A stretch of 64,000 nucleotides of DNA from DAHUYF01 sp035945115. GTDB taxonomy: Bacteria > Pseudomonadota > Alphaproteobacteria > ATCC43930 > CGMCC-115725. The stretch's first letter is position 1, and each line of letters opens with the position of its first letter. Below, in pieces: positions 42,482 to 49,376 of the stretch. Below the pieces are notes generated by a model. It saw only the letters and a program-made list of their open reading frames with translations. It searched no databases and had not been told where the DNA came from. Position numbers and translations under genes: made by a program. Location of the stretch: contig DASZAN010000116.1 of NCBI GenBank assembly GCA_035945115.1, positions 1 to 64,000 of the forward strand, in the 5' to 3' direction.

Positions 42482-43507
42482 TTAGCGCTGTCCCCCCTCC
42501 CCCCCCTCCCCCTCAAAGGGGGAGGGGGATGCTTGCACAAGCGCCGACGCCCCCCTCCCCCCTTGAGGGGGAGGGTTGGGGTGGGGGGTCGCGGCCCCGC
42601 CGCGCACGCCGATCATGTGGCAGATGGCGACGATGAGGTCGGCGCGGTTCAGCGTATAGAAATGGAACTCGTTGATCCCTTCCGCTTGCAGCAAGCGGCA
42701 TTGCTCGGCGGCGATCGAGGCCGCCACCAAGCGGCGCGTATCGGGATCGTCGTCGAGACCGTCGAACATCGCGCCCATCCATGGCGGCACGCTCGCGCCG
42801 CAGGTGGCGGCGAATTTCTTGACTTGTGCGAAATTGCTGACGGGAAGGATGCCCGGCACGATCGGCACGGCGATGCCGTGCGCGGCGGCACGCTCGCGGA
42901 AGCGGCGATAGACGTCGACGTCGAAGAAGAATTGCGTGATGGCGCGGGTCGCGCCGGCCTCGATCTTGCGCCGGAGATTGTCGAGGTCGGCCTCGGCGCT
43001 CGCGGCCTCAGGATGGGTCTCGCAATAAGCGGCGACACTGAGCTCGAAGGGGGCGACCCGGCGCAAGCCCGCCACTAGCTCCGCGGCATAGGGATATCCC
43101 TCGGGATGCGGCCGGTAGCCGCCGGCCTCGGCCGGCGCGTCGCCGCGCAACGCGACCAGGTGGCGGATGCCCGCCTCCCAATAGCGCCGCGCGACCTCGT
43201 CGATCTCGGCGCAGGGCGCGCCGATGCAAGTGAGATGCGCCGCGGGCTCGAGCCCGGTTTCCTGGCGGATGCGCAGCACCGTCGCATGCGTGCGCTCGCG
43301 CGTCGAGCCGCCGGCGCCATAGGTGACGGAGACGAAGCGCGGCGCCAACGGCTCGAGACGCTTCACCGTCTGCCAGAGCTTCGCCTCCATCTCCGGCGTC
43401 TTCGGCGGGAAGAACTCGAAGGAGACGAGCGGCGGCTTGGTGCCGGCGGAGAGCGGCTCCGCCGCAAGCAGCGCGGCACGGCCGTTGCCGAGGGGCGATC
43501 CGCTCAC
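42482..43507 (-). CDS. metF: Methylenetetrahydrofolate reductase MetF with repeat-encoded tail
   Basis: MetF reduces 5,10-methylene-THF to 5-methyl-THF, the methyl donor for the adjacent MetH. The 341-aa product has VSFEFFPPKTPEMEAKLWQT, SVTYGAGGSTRERTHATVLR, AAHLTCIGAPCAEIDEVARR, LVALRGDAPA, TQFFFDVDVYRRF and the terminal FHFYTLNRADLIVAICHMIG. GTG 43507 overlaps the upstream stop (GTGA); a TTG at 43522 is less likely. After ICHMIGVRGGA the family usually ends, but here about 36 residues continue (ATPHPNPPPQGGRGASALVQ, then SPSPFEGEGGEGGQR). They are encoded by a family B palindromic repeat. Confidence 0.94.
   Translation of the reverse strand: MSGSPLGNGRAALLAAEPLSAGTKPPLVSFEFFPPKTPEMEAKLWQTVKRLEPLAPRFVSVTYGAGGSTRERTHATVLRIRQETGLEPAAHLTCIGAPCAEIDEVARRYWEAGIRHLVALRGDAPAEAGGYRPHPEGYPYAAELVAGLRRVAPFELSVAAYCETHPEAASAEADLDNLRRKIEAGATRAITQFFFDVDVYRRFRERAAAHGIAVPIVPGILPVSNFAQVKKFAATCGASVPPWMGAMFDGLDDDPDTRRLVAASIAAEQCRLLQAEGINEFHFYTLNRADLIVAICHMIGVRGGAATPHPNPPPQGGRGASALVQASPSPFEGEGGEGGQR
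42490..42590. repeat. Palindromic repeat, family B copy 4 (inside metF 3' end)
   Basis: Two hairpins: ccctccccct (42504-42513) / agggggaggg (42517-42526), and a second around cccctcccccc-ttga-gggggaggg (about 42552-42575), followed by ttggggtgggggg. It occupies the end of the metF coding frame and is translated there on the minus strand as Pro/Gly/Glu-rich sequence. It also puts GGGGAGGGGGG about 14 nt before the metH start. Confidence 0.88.
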
Positions 43508-44502
43508 GACGCCGCCACCCAATGGTCGCTGGAGGTGGCGCGCTCGTTCGCTGCGGCGCCACCCGGTCGCAGCGCCGGCCAGAGCGACACCGTGAGCGGC
43601 TCACCCGGCAGATGCTGCACCTCGCCCGGCTCGAGCCCGGCTGCGCGGCACCAGCCCGTGATCTCCGCATCGGTGAAGCCCAAGCGGCGATGGGCGTGCT
43701 CGCTGCGCAGGAATTCGAGGTCGTGCGGCGCGAAATCGACGATCACGAGGTATCCGCCGGGCCGGAGCACGCGCGCCGCCTCGGCGATCGCTTGGCCCGG
43801 CCGCTCCGCGTAATGCAGCACCTGATGGATGATGATGGCGTCGAAGGAACCGCCCGGCAGCGGCAACTGATACATGTCGCCCAAGCGAACCGAGCAGTTC
43901 CGTCGCTCGCTGCGCTCGAGATTGACGCGAGCCACGGCCAGCATCTCGCGTGAGAGATCGATGCCGAGGGCGCGTTCGACCTTCGGGGCGAAAATCTCGA
44001 GCATGCGCCCGGTGCCGGTGCCAATGTCGAGGAGATCGCGGATGCCGTCGCGCGGCAGGATCGCCGCGAGCGCGGCCTCCACCTCATGCTCGGCCACGTA
44101 AAGCGAGCGGATGCGGTCCCATTGCGCGGCGTTGGCGCGGAAGTATGCCGCGGCCTGTTCGGCGCGCTGGCGCTTGATCTGGGCGAGGCGCTCGCGGTCG
44201 AGCGCCAAGGTCGAATCGCCTGCCGGCAGCAGCTCGACTAGAAGCCGCGCCAGGGCGCCGCCGCGGGCGCGCTCGGCCAGGCGATAAAAGACCCAGCTCG
44301 CCTCGCGGAAGCGGTCGAGCAGGCCGGCCTCGCAGAGCAGCTTCAGGTGCCGGGACACCCGCGGCTGGCTTTGCCCCAATATTTCCGTGAGCTCGCTGAC
44401 GGTGAGCTCGCCGTCGGCACAAAGCCTGAGGAGCCTCAGCCGAGTGGGCTCCGCCGCCGCCCGCAATGCCGCCAAGACCTGCTCCACGCCCGATGCCTCC
44501 AA
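43504..44502 (-). CDS. ArsR-type HTH regulator fused to SAM methyltransferase
   Basis: A 332-aa two-domain protein. Residues 1-100 form an ArsR winged helix (LAALRAAAEPTRLRLLRLC, LTVSELTEILGQSQPRVSRH, LKLLCEAGLLDRFREASWVF). Residues 140-320 form a class I methyltransferase (LLDIGTGTGRMLEIFAPK for SAM, VRLGDMYQLPLPGGSFDAII, EAARVLRPGGYLVIVDFAPH). Fusions of this type are common just before metF and metH in Alphaproteobacteria. The gene is therefore likely to control the methionine/SAM cycle, with SAM or S-adenosylhomocysteine as the sensed ligand; that is an inference. The stop overlaps the metF start. Confidence 0.92.
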   Translation of the reverse strand: MEASGVEQVLAALRAAAEPTRLRLLRLCADGELTVSELTEILGQSQPRVSRHLKLLCEAGLLDRFREASWVFYRLAERARGGALARLLVELLPAGDSTLALDRERLAQIKRQRAEQAAAYFRANAAQWDRIRSLYVAEHEVEAALAAILPRDGIRDLLDIGTGTGRMLEIFAPKVERALGIDLSREMLAVARVNLERSERRNCSVRLGDMYQLPLPGGSFDAIIIHQVLHYAERPGQAIAEAARVLRPGGYLVIVDFAPHDLEFLRSEHAHRRLGFTDAEITGWCRAAGLEPGEVQHLPGEPLTVSLWPALRPGGAAANERATSSDHWVAAS

Positions 44503-44519
44503 AGCTCATGCTTGGCTAT

Positions 44520-44535
44520 GGATATAAACATATCC
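44520..44535. promoter_or_regulatory. Palindromic operator candidate of the ArsR-metF-metH operon
   Basis: A perfect inverted repeat, ggatat-aaac-atatcc, lies 18-33 nt upstream of the ArsR-methyltransferase start (44502, minus strand). ArsR-family proteins bind AT-rich inverted repeats of this size over the promoter, so autoregulation is plausible. The spacing places it near the ribosome-binding or transcription start region. It is flanked by taagg/ctatg, which extend the symmetry imperfectly. Confidence 0.55.
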
Positions 44536-44593
44536 TTATGCAGTTGGTTCAGCAAGTGGGCAGTGGGACGCCACCGTGGGCGAAGGCGCAAAT

Positions 44594-45109
44594 CTATTTC
44601 GCCAGCACCGCCTCCGCCGGCACGACCTTCAGAGCGAAGGAGGTAGGCGCCTCGTTTGGCCCGAAGGGGCCCGGTGCGCGGTTGCGGATGGGTGGCAGGC
44701 TCTTCAAATAGAGCGCGACGGCGCGGGCATCGCTTTTGCTGAGCCCGGCGAAGGAGCGCCACGGCATGATCGGCGCAAGCTCACGCCCGTCGGGGCGCTT
44801 GCCGATGGTGAACGCGGCGACGATCTGCGCGGTGCTCCAGCGCCCGAGGCCGGTCTCCATGTCCGGCGTGAGGTTCGGACCGTAGAAGGTGCCGAGATTG
44901 GGAACATAGAAGCCGACGTCGCTGCCGCCCAAGCGGCGCGCCATGTCGGGCTTGCCGAGGAAATAACCGGGGGTGTGGCAATGGACGCAGCCGCCGAGCT
45001 CGACGAGGTAGCGGCCGCGCTCGAGGGTCTTGTCGGCGGCCGCGGCGGGCCAGCCGAGCGGCAAGCTCGTCGTCACCGCGAGCGCAAAACGGATCACGTT
45101 GCGGCGCAT
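44594..45109 (-). CDS. Periplasmic mono-haem c-type cytochrome
   Basis: A 171-aa exported cytochrome c. The signal peptide is RRNVIRFALAVTTSLPLGWP up to AAAAD. The single haem motif is CVHCH, in YLVELGGCVHCHTPGYFL, and the sixth ligand is probably Met in LAPIMPWRSFAGLSKSDARA. The stretch YGPNLTPDMETGLGRWSTAQ is typical of cytochrome subunits of alcohol/aldehyde dehydrogenases and related short cytochromes. A strong site (aaaggggggaac) precedes ATG 45109. No matching dehydrogenase is adjacent; the nearest redox partners are the Mo-hydroxylase genes about 6.5 kb away. Confidence 0.9.
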   Translation of the reverse strand: MRRNVIRFALAVTTSLPLGWPAAAADKTLERGRYLVELGGCVHCHTPGYFLGKPDMARRLGGSDVGFYVPNLGTFYGPNLTPDMETGLGRWSTAQIVAAFTIGKRPDGRELAPIMPWRSFAGLSKSDARAVALYLKSLPPIRNRAPGPFGPNEAPTSFALKVVPAEAVLAK

Positions 45110-45338
45110 GTTCCCCCCTTTCGACAAATCCTTCGCTCGAAGGGAGCACAAGTACCACGATTGCGCCTTGGTGCGACAGCGCTCCTGCCCGGACTTGTCG
45201 GCGGACGCCGTTCTCCATATTCTCGGGCGCCAGCGCGGGCGGCGATCCAAAACCTCGGGAAAGGGATGGTCCCGCCAGGCAACTTGCTGAACCGCCGGGG
45301 TGATCCCGGCGTTGGTTCGAGCGGAGGCAAAACCGACA

Positions 45339-45986
45339 ATGTTTGCGCGCCGTCCCCCGATCTGGCTGAGCCTGGCATTCGCGCTGGCCCTCTTCACCCT
45401 GCCGGCGAAAGCCGCCGCGCCGAGCGATGCAGCGGGCTTCGTCAACGACCTCGTGAACGTCGCCCTCAAGACCCTCGACAACAAGCAGCTGAGCACCGAG
45501 GAGCGCGACAAGACCTTCCGCGATCTCCTCGACAAAGACTTCGACATGCCGCGCATCTCGCGCTTCGTGCTGGGTCCCTATTGGCGCGAGGCGAGCGATC
45601 AGGAGAAGCAGCAGTTCCAGAAGCTCTTCGAGGATTACGTCGTCCGCTCCTACGCCAAGAGCTTCAGCGAATATAGCGGCGAGCAGGTGAAGGTGACCGG
45701 CAGCCGGCCGGAGAGCGAAACCAGCACGCTCGTGCAGAGCCAGGTCGTTCGCCAGAACGGCCCGCCCGCCAAGGTCGATTGGCGCGTCCGCAAGGATGAC
45801 AAAGGCTTCAAGATCGTCGATGTCGACGTCGAAGGCGTGAGCATGGTGCTGACCCAGCGTGAGGAATTCAGCTCCGTCATCCAGAAGAGCGGCGGCACCG
45901 TCGCCGGCCTCAACAAGGAGCTGCAGCAGAAGCTCGCCCAAGGCGATACCAGCCTCGCCGCCCCGATCCTGCCGGAGAAGAAGTAG
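45339..45986 (+). CDS. mlaC: MlaC/Ttg2D-family phospholipid-binding protein
   Basis: A 215-aa periplasmic protein of the MlaC (toluene tolerance Ttg2) family, which ferries phospholipid between outer and inner membrane. The signal peptide is IWLSLAFALALFTLPAKAAA. The family core follows: LLDKDFDMPRISRFVLGPYW, SDQEKQQFQKLFEDYVVRSY, YAKSFSEYSGEQVKVTGSRP and DWRVRKDDKGFKIVDVDVEG, ending with EEFSSVIQKSGGTVAGLNKE. The ribosome site gcggagg lies 8 nt before ATG 45339. The other mla genes are not in this window. A 229-nt gap separates it from the divergent cytochrome gene. Confidence 0.92.
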   Translation: MFARRPPIWLSLAFALALFTLPAKAAAPSDAAGFVNDLVNVALKTLDNKQLSTEERDKTFRDLLDKDFDMPRISRFVLGPYWREASDQEKQQFQKLFEDYVVRSYAKSFSEYSGEQVKVTGSRPESETSTLVQSQVVRQNGPPAKVDWRVRKDDKGFKIVDVDVEGVSMVLTQREEFSSVIQKSGGTVAGLNKELQQKLAQGDTSLAAPILPEKK

Positions 45987-46009
45987 CCGGGCGATGCCCG
46001 GCTGATCGT

Positions 46010-46107
46010 GCGTCCTTCGACAAGCTCATCCAGGATGAGGTCTTTTCTTCGTGGCATCGGCAGATGCCATTCTCGATTTTTCTCATCCTGAGCCTGTCGA
46101 AGGACGC
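46010..46107. repeat. Dispersed palindromic repeat, family A copy 2
   Basis: The left arm is gcgtccttcgacaagctcat...aggatgag (46010-46039) and the right arm ctcatcctgagcctgtcgaaggacgc (46082-46107, given here in two parts: ctcatcctgag and cctgtcgaaggacgc). An inner stem, tggcat (46052-46057) / atgcca (46064-46069), sits at the same relative place as in copy 1. It follows mlaC by 24 nt and may act as its terminator. Confidence 0.88.
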
Positions 46108-46182
46108 AACCACGGTTTTGCAGCGTATGTGAGCCGGCGCAGGCGCCTTGCCCGGAAGCCCGTTCTATGGGTTGATAAGCCC

Positions 46183-47619
46183 ATGAAAAATGAGGGGCGC
46201 GCCGAGGCGACGCGGCGAGTGTGGCTCGAAACGATCGAGCGTCATCGCCATGATCGCGATCGGCCGGGCTCCCACAGATATTGGTCGCCAAAGCTCGACA
46301 CCGCGTCGCGCGACGAGCTGCGCGCCATCCAGGACGACAAGATCGCCGCCGTCGCGCCGTTTCTCTACGAGAACAGTCCGTTCTATCGCCGCCGCTTCGG
46401 CCGGCTCGGCCTCGTCCCGTCCGACATCAAGAGCGTCGACGACCTCGTTGCCAAATGGCCGGTGCTCGACAAAGCCGAGATGGTGGAGGATGCCGCGGCC
46501 CATCCGCCCTACGGCACCTTCACGGCGATGACCGACGCCCTTTGGGCAGAGCGCGGCTGGATGATGTTCTCGTCGTCCGGCAGCACGGGTACGCCGCGCG
46601 TCTTCCGCTACAGCCACGTCGATCGCGAGCTCTGGGCCTGGGCCAATGCGCGGGCGATGCACGCGATGGATTTCCGCCCCGGCGACACGGTCTTCATGAT
46701 TACTGGCTTCGGCCCCCATGTCTGGGCCTGGGGCGTCGAGATGGCGCTCGCCAAGATGGGCTTGCCCAGCATCCCCGGCGGCGGCATGGATGCGAAGGCG
46801 CGCGCCAACATCGTGCTGCGCTTCAAGCCGACGATCCTGCTCTGCACCCCCTCTTACGCGCTGCATTTGGGCCGCGTGCTGCAAGAGCTGGGCGCCGACC
46901 CGCGGCAAACCGCGGTGCGGACGCTCTTCGTCGGCGGCGAGCCCGGCCTCAGCGTCCCCGCGACGCGCGGGCGCATCGAGGAGCTTTGGGACGCGCGGCT
47001 CGTCGAGTTCTACGGCTGCACTGAGGCCTCACCCCACGCTGGCGGTTACTCCTGTGATGCAACCCAACGCGGCAAGGAGCCGGTCGCGACGCACCTCATG
47101 GAGGATACGCAGGTCTGGGAGGTGGTCGACCCGCAAACGCGCGCCGCGTTGCCCGACGGCGCGCGCGGCCTTACCGTCTGCACCAACCTCAATTCCGAAT
47201 CATCGCCGCAGCTGCGCTTTCTCGTCGGCGACTACACGGTGCTCGATCGTAGCACTTGCGCCTGCGGGCGCACCCATGCGCGAGCCAGGGGATCATTCTC
47301 GGGCCGCGCCGACGACCTCATCAATCTCCGCGGCATCAAGATGTTTCCGGTGCAGATCGAGGAAGCCGTGCGCGCCATCGCCGGTTCGGGCGACGAGTTC
47401 GAGATCGTGCTCGCCGCCAACGCCGACGGGCTCGACATCATGACGGTGCGCATGGAGCACGCGACGCACGAGGCGCCCGATCGCCTGGCGCGCGCGCTCG
47501 CCGATGAAATCCGCAGCCGCTGCGAAGTGCGGGTCAGTATCGAGGTGCTACGCCCCGGCAGCTTGCCCAAGACCGAGTTCAAGGCAAAGCGCGTGCGCGA
47601 TCTGCGGCGAAAGACGTAA
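46183..47619 (+). CDS. PaaK-like phenylacetate-CoA ligase family protein
   Basis: A 478-aa adenylate-forming enzyme of the phenylacetate-CoA ligase branch. The N-terminal part carries FLYENSPFYRRRFGRLGLVP and WPVLDKAEM. The nucleotide loop is MMFSSSGSTGTPRVFRYSHV, the A5-like motif VEFYGCTEASPHAGG, and the late motifs GRADDLINLRGIKMFPVQIE and LPKTEFKAKRVRD (catalytic Lys probably in TEFKAKR). The cysteine-containing stretch STCACGRTHAR also occurs in PaaK proteins. It heads an operon with a DUF3237 gene and a MetE-C-like gene. The substrate is probably an aromatic acid but is not determined. Confidence 0.88.
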   Translation: MKNEGRAEATRRVWLETIERHRHDRDRPGSHRYWSPKLDTASRDELRAIQDDKIAAVAPFLYENSPFYRRRFGRLGLVPSDIKSVDDLVAKWPVLDKAEMVEDAAAHPPYGTFTAMTDALWAERGWMMFSSSGSTGTPRVFRYSHVDRELWAWANARAMHAMDFRPGDTVFMITGFGPHVWAWGVEMALAKMGLPSIPGGGMDAKARANIVLRFKPTILLCTPSYALHLGRVLQELGADPRQTAVRTLFVGGEPGLSVPATRGRIEELWDARLVEFYGCTEASPHAGGYSCDATQRGKEPVATHLMEDTQVWEVVDPQTRAALPDGARGLTVCTNLNSESSPQLRFLVGDYTVLDRSTCACGRTHARARGSFSGRADDLINLRGIKMFPVQIEEAVRAIAGSGDEFEIVLAANADGLDIMTVRMEHATHEAPDRLARALADEIRSRCEVRVSIEVLRPGSLPKTEFKAKRVRDLRRKT

Positions 47620-47674
47620 GGCCGCGCCCTTCGCCACGCGCAGGGTTTCCGATCAATGCGCGGAGAGAGCTGCC

Positions 47675-48130
47675 ATGCCTGAGATCAAGACAGAATTTCT
47701 GTTCACGATTGCGCTAGACGTCGACGTCTCCAACCTCGGCGACACGCCTTATGGCAGCCGGCGCGTCGCTCGCTTCACTAGCGGCAGTTTCGCGGGACCG
47801 AAGCTCAAGGGGACGGTGCTGCCGGGTGGCGCCGGCTGGATGCTCTTCCGCCGCGACGACGTGCTCGAGATCGAGGTGCGGATCATCCTCGAGACCGACG
47901 ACAAGCAGCAAATTTGCATGAGCTGGAAGGGCTTCCGCCACGGCCCGAAGGAGGTGATTGAGCGCCTCAATCGCGGCGAAGTTGTCGACCCCGCAACGTA
48001 CTATTTCCGCACCACGCCTTACTTCGAGACGAGCTCGCAAAAGTACGGCTGGATGAACCGCATCTGCTCGATCGCCACGGGCTCCCGCACGGCAGGCAAG
48101 CGGAGCTTCGAGGTGTTCCAGGTGCTGTAG
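47675..48130 (+). CDS. DUF3237 family protein
   Basis: A 151-aa soluble protein of the DUF3237 family, a lipocalin/UPF0311-like beta-barrel. Recognisable stretches are FTIALDVDVSNLGDTPYGSR, FAGPKLKGTVLPGGAGWMLF and YYFRTTPYFETSSQKYGWMN, the last being the family's most conserved motif. No biochemical role is established for the family. It lies 55 nt after the PaaK-like gene and 36 nt before the MetE-C-like gene, which suggests one transcript and a role in the same pathway. Confidence 0.85.
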   Translation: MPEIKTEFLFTIALDVDVSNLGDTPYGSRRVARFTSGSFAGPKLKGTVLPGGAGWMLFRRDDVLEIEVRIILETDDKQQICMSWKGFRHGPKEVIERLNRGEVVDPATYYFRTTPYFETSSQKYGWMNRICSIATGSRTAGKRSFEVFQVL

Positions 48131-48166
48131 GGCGATGCCCTAGAAACAACCCGTTCGGAGTCATCG

Positions 48167-49285
48167 ATGTCGCCACTCCCCGCCCGCAATCCGCCATTCA
48201 CCGTCGAGCACATCGGCAGCCTCTTGCGCCCGCGGACGCTGACGCAAGCTTTTCGCGCCTTTGCCGCCGGCGAGATCGAGGACGCGGAATTCCGTTCGGC
48301 GCAAGACACGGCGATCCGCGAGGCGATCGCGATGCAAGAGTCACTCGGCCTCGCCGTGGTCACCGACGGCGAGTTCCGCCGCGGCTCCTATTGGGGACAT
48401 TTCATCGAGGCGGTCGACGGCTTCACCACCAAGCCCGCGCTCTTCGAGTTCCATGACGAGCACGGCGCGACGCAACGCTTCATCGCCGCGCAGGTGGTGG
48501 GACGGGTGCGGCGGCGCCATGGCATCTCGACCGAGGAGTTCAAATTCGCCGCGAGCGTCGCGCGGAAGGCCACCGTCAAGATCACGCTCCCCTCGCCGTC
48601 GACGCTGCAATTCTGGCGCGGCCGTGCCGACATCGAGAAGACCGCCTACGCCGATCTCGACGCCTTCTTCGCCGACCTTTGCAGCATCTACCGCGACGAG
48701 CTTGGCGATCTCGCAGCGCTCGGCTGCCGCTACGTGCAGCTCGACGAGGTGCCGCTCATCATGCTCGCCGATCCGACCGTGCGCGAAATCGTGCGCGGCC
48801 GCGGCGATGATCCCGACCGTCTCGTCGGGCTCTACATCGACGCGCTCAATCAAGCGATCGCCGGCCGCGCGCCGGGGATGCGTCTCGGCATGCATATGTG
48901 CCGCGGCAACTTCAAGGGAAAATGGCTCGCCGAAAGCGGCTACGACGCGATCGCCGAGCGGGTCTTCGACGACGTGGCCGTCGACGTGCTCTTCCTCGAA
49001 TACGACACGCCGCGCGCCGGCGATTTCGCGCCGCTCCGCTTCGTGCCGAAGGAGAAGGGCGTGGTGCTGGGCCTCGTCTCAAGCAAGACGGCGACGCTCG
49101 AAGACCGCGACGAGATCAGGCGCCGCGTCGAAGAAGCCGCGCACTACGTGCCGCTCGAGCGCCTCGCCATCAGTCCGCAATGCGGCTTCGCCAGCACCGT
49201 CGCCGGCAATCCCATCACCATCGAGGACGAAAAGGCCAAGCTGCGGCTGCTGGTCGAAACGGCGCGCGAGATCTGGGGCGCTTAG
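48167..49285 (+). CDS. MetE C-terminal-like (cobalamin-independent methionine synthase II family) protein
   Basis: A 372-aa protein that matches only the catalytic C-terminal half of MetE. It opens with TVEHIGSLLRPRTLTQAFRA. A zinc site is present: His243 and Cys245 in LGMHMCRGNFKG, a Glu in VLFLEYDTPRAGD, and Cys339 in ISPQCGFASTVAGN. Other motifs are VVTDGEFRRGSYWGHFIEAV and YVQLDEVPLIML. The N-terminal half of MetE is missing, so it is a core-MetE type enzyme. Some such proteins make methionine from other methyl donors, others act in catabolic thiol transfers. The neighbours point to catabolism. Confidence 0.88.
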   Translation: MSPLPARNPPFTVEHIGSLLRPRTLTQAFRAFAAGEIEDAEFRSAQDTAIREAIAMQESLGLAVVTDGEFRRGSYWGHFIEAVDGFTTKPALFEFHDEHGATQRFIAAQVVGRVRRRHGISTEEFKFAASVARKATVKITLPSPSTLQFWRGRADIEKTAYADLDAFFADLCSIYRDELGDLAALGCRYVQLDEVPLIMLADPTVREIVRGRGDDPDRLVGLYIDALNQAIAGRAPGMRLGMHMCRGNFKGKWLAESGYDAIAERVFDDVAVDVLFLEYDTPRAGDFAPLRFVPKEKGVVLGLVSSKTATLEDRDEIRRRVEEAAHYVPLERLAISPQCGFASTVAGNPITIEDEKAKLRLLVETAREIWGA

Positions 49286-49325
49286 CGCCCTTCACCCTCC
49301 CGCGAGGGGAGAGGGAGAAGAAAGG
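49276..49325. terminator. Hairpin across the stop codon plus partial family B repeat (copy 5)
   Basis: The stem gggcgc (49276-49281) / gcgccc (49285-49290) spans the TAG stop of the MetE-C-like gene. It is followed by caccctcccgcgaggggagaggg, whose arms (ccctccc and ggggaggg-like) match a decayed family B repeat. The next gene, ettA, is convergent. Together these probably terminate the operon; no T-tract is present. Confidence 0.5.
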
Positions 49326-49376
49326 CCGGCGCCACAGCGTTCCCTCTCGCCTCGTCTTCGCCAGCGAAGCCCGGTA

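Noticed and set aside
42490..42590. CRISPR-like or tandem repeat array
   Set aside because: The cytosine/guanine blocks are two hairpins of one palindromic unit, not evenly spaced direct repeats with spacers.
44503..44593. Possible SAM or cobalamin riboswitch before the methionine operon
   Set aside because: The leader before the ArsR-methyltransferase gene is under 100 nt and shows no riboswitch core; the metF-metH spaces contain only the repeat.
48167..49285. Complete cobalamin-independent methionine synthase MetE
   Set aside because: Only the C-terminal catalytic half is present (372 aa against about 750), so it is not a standard MetE.
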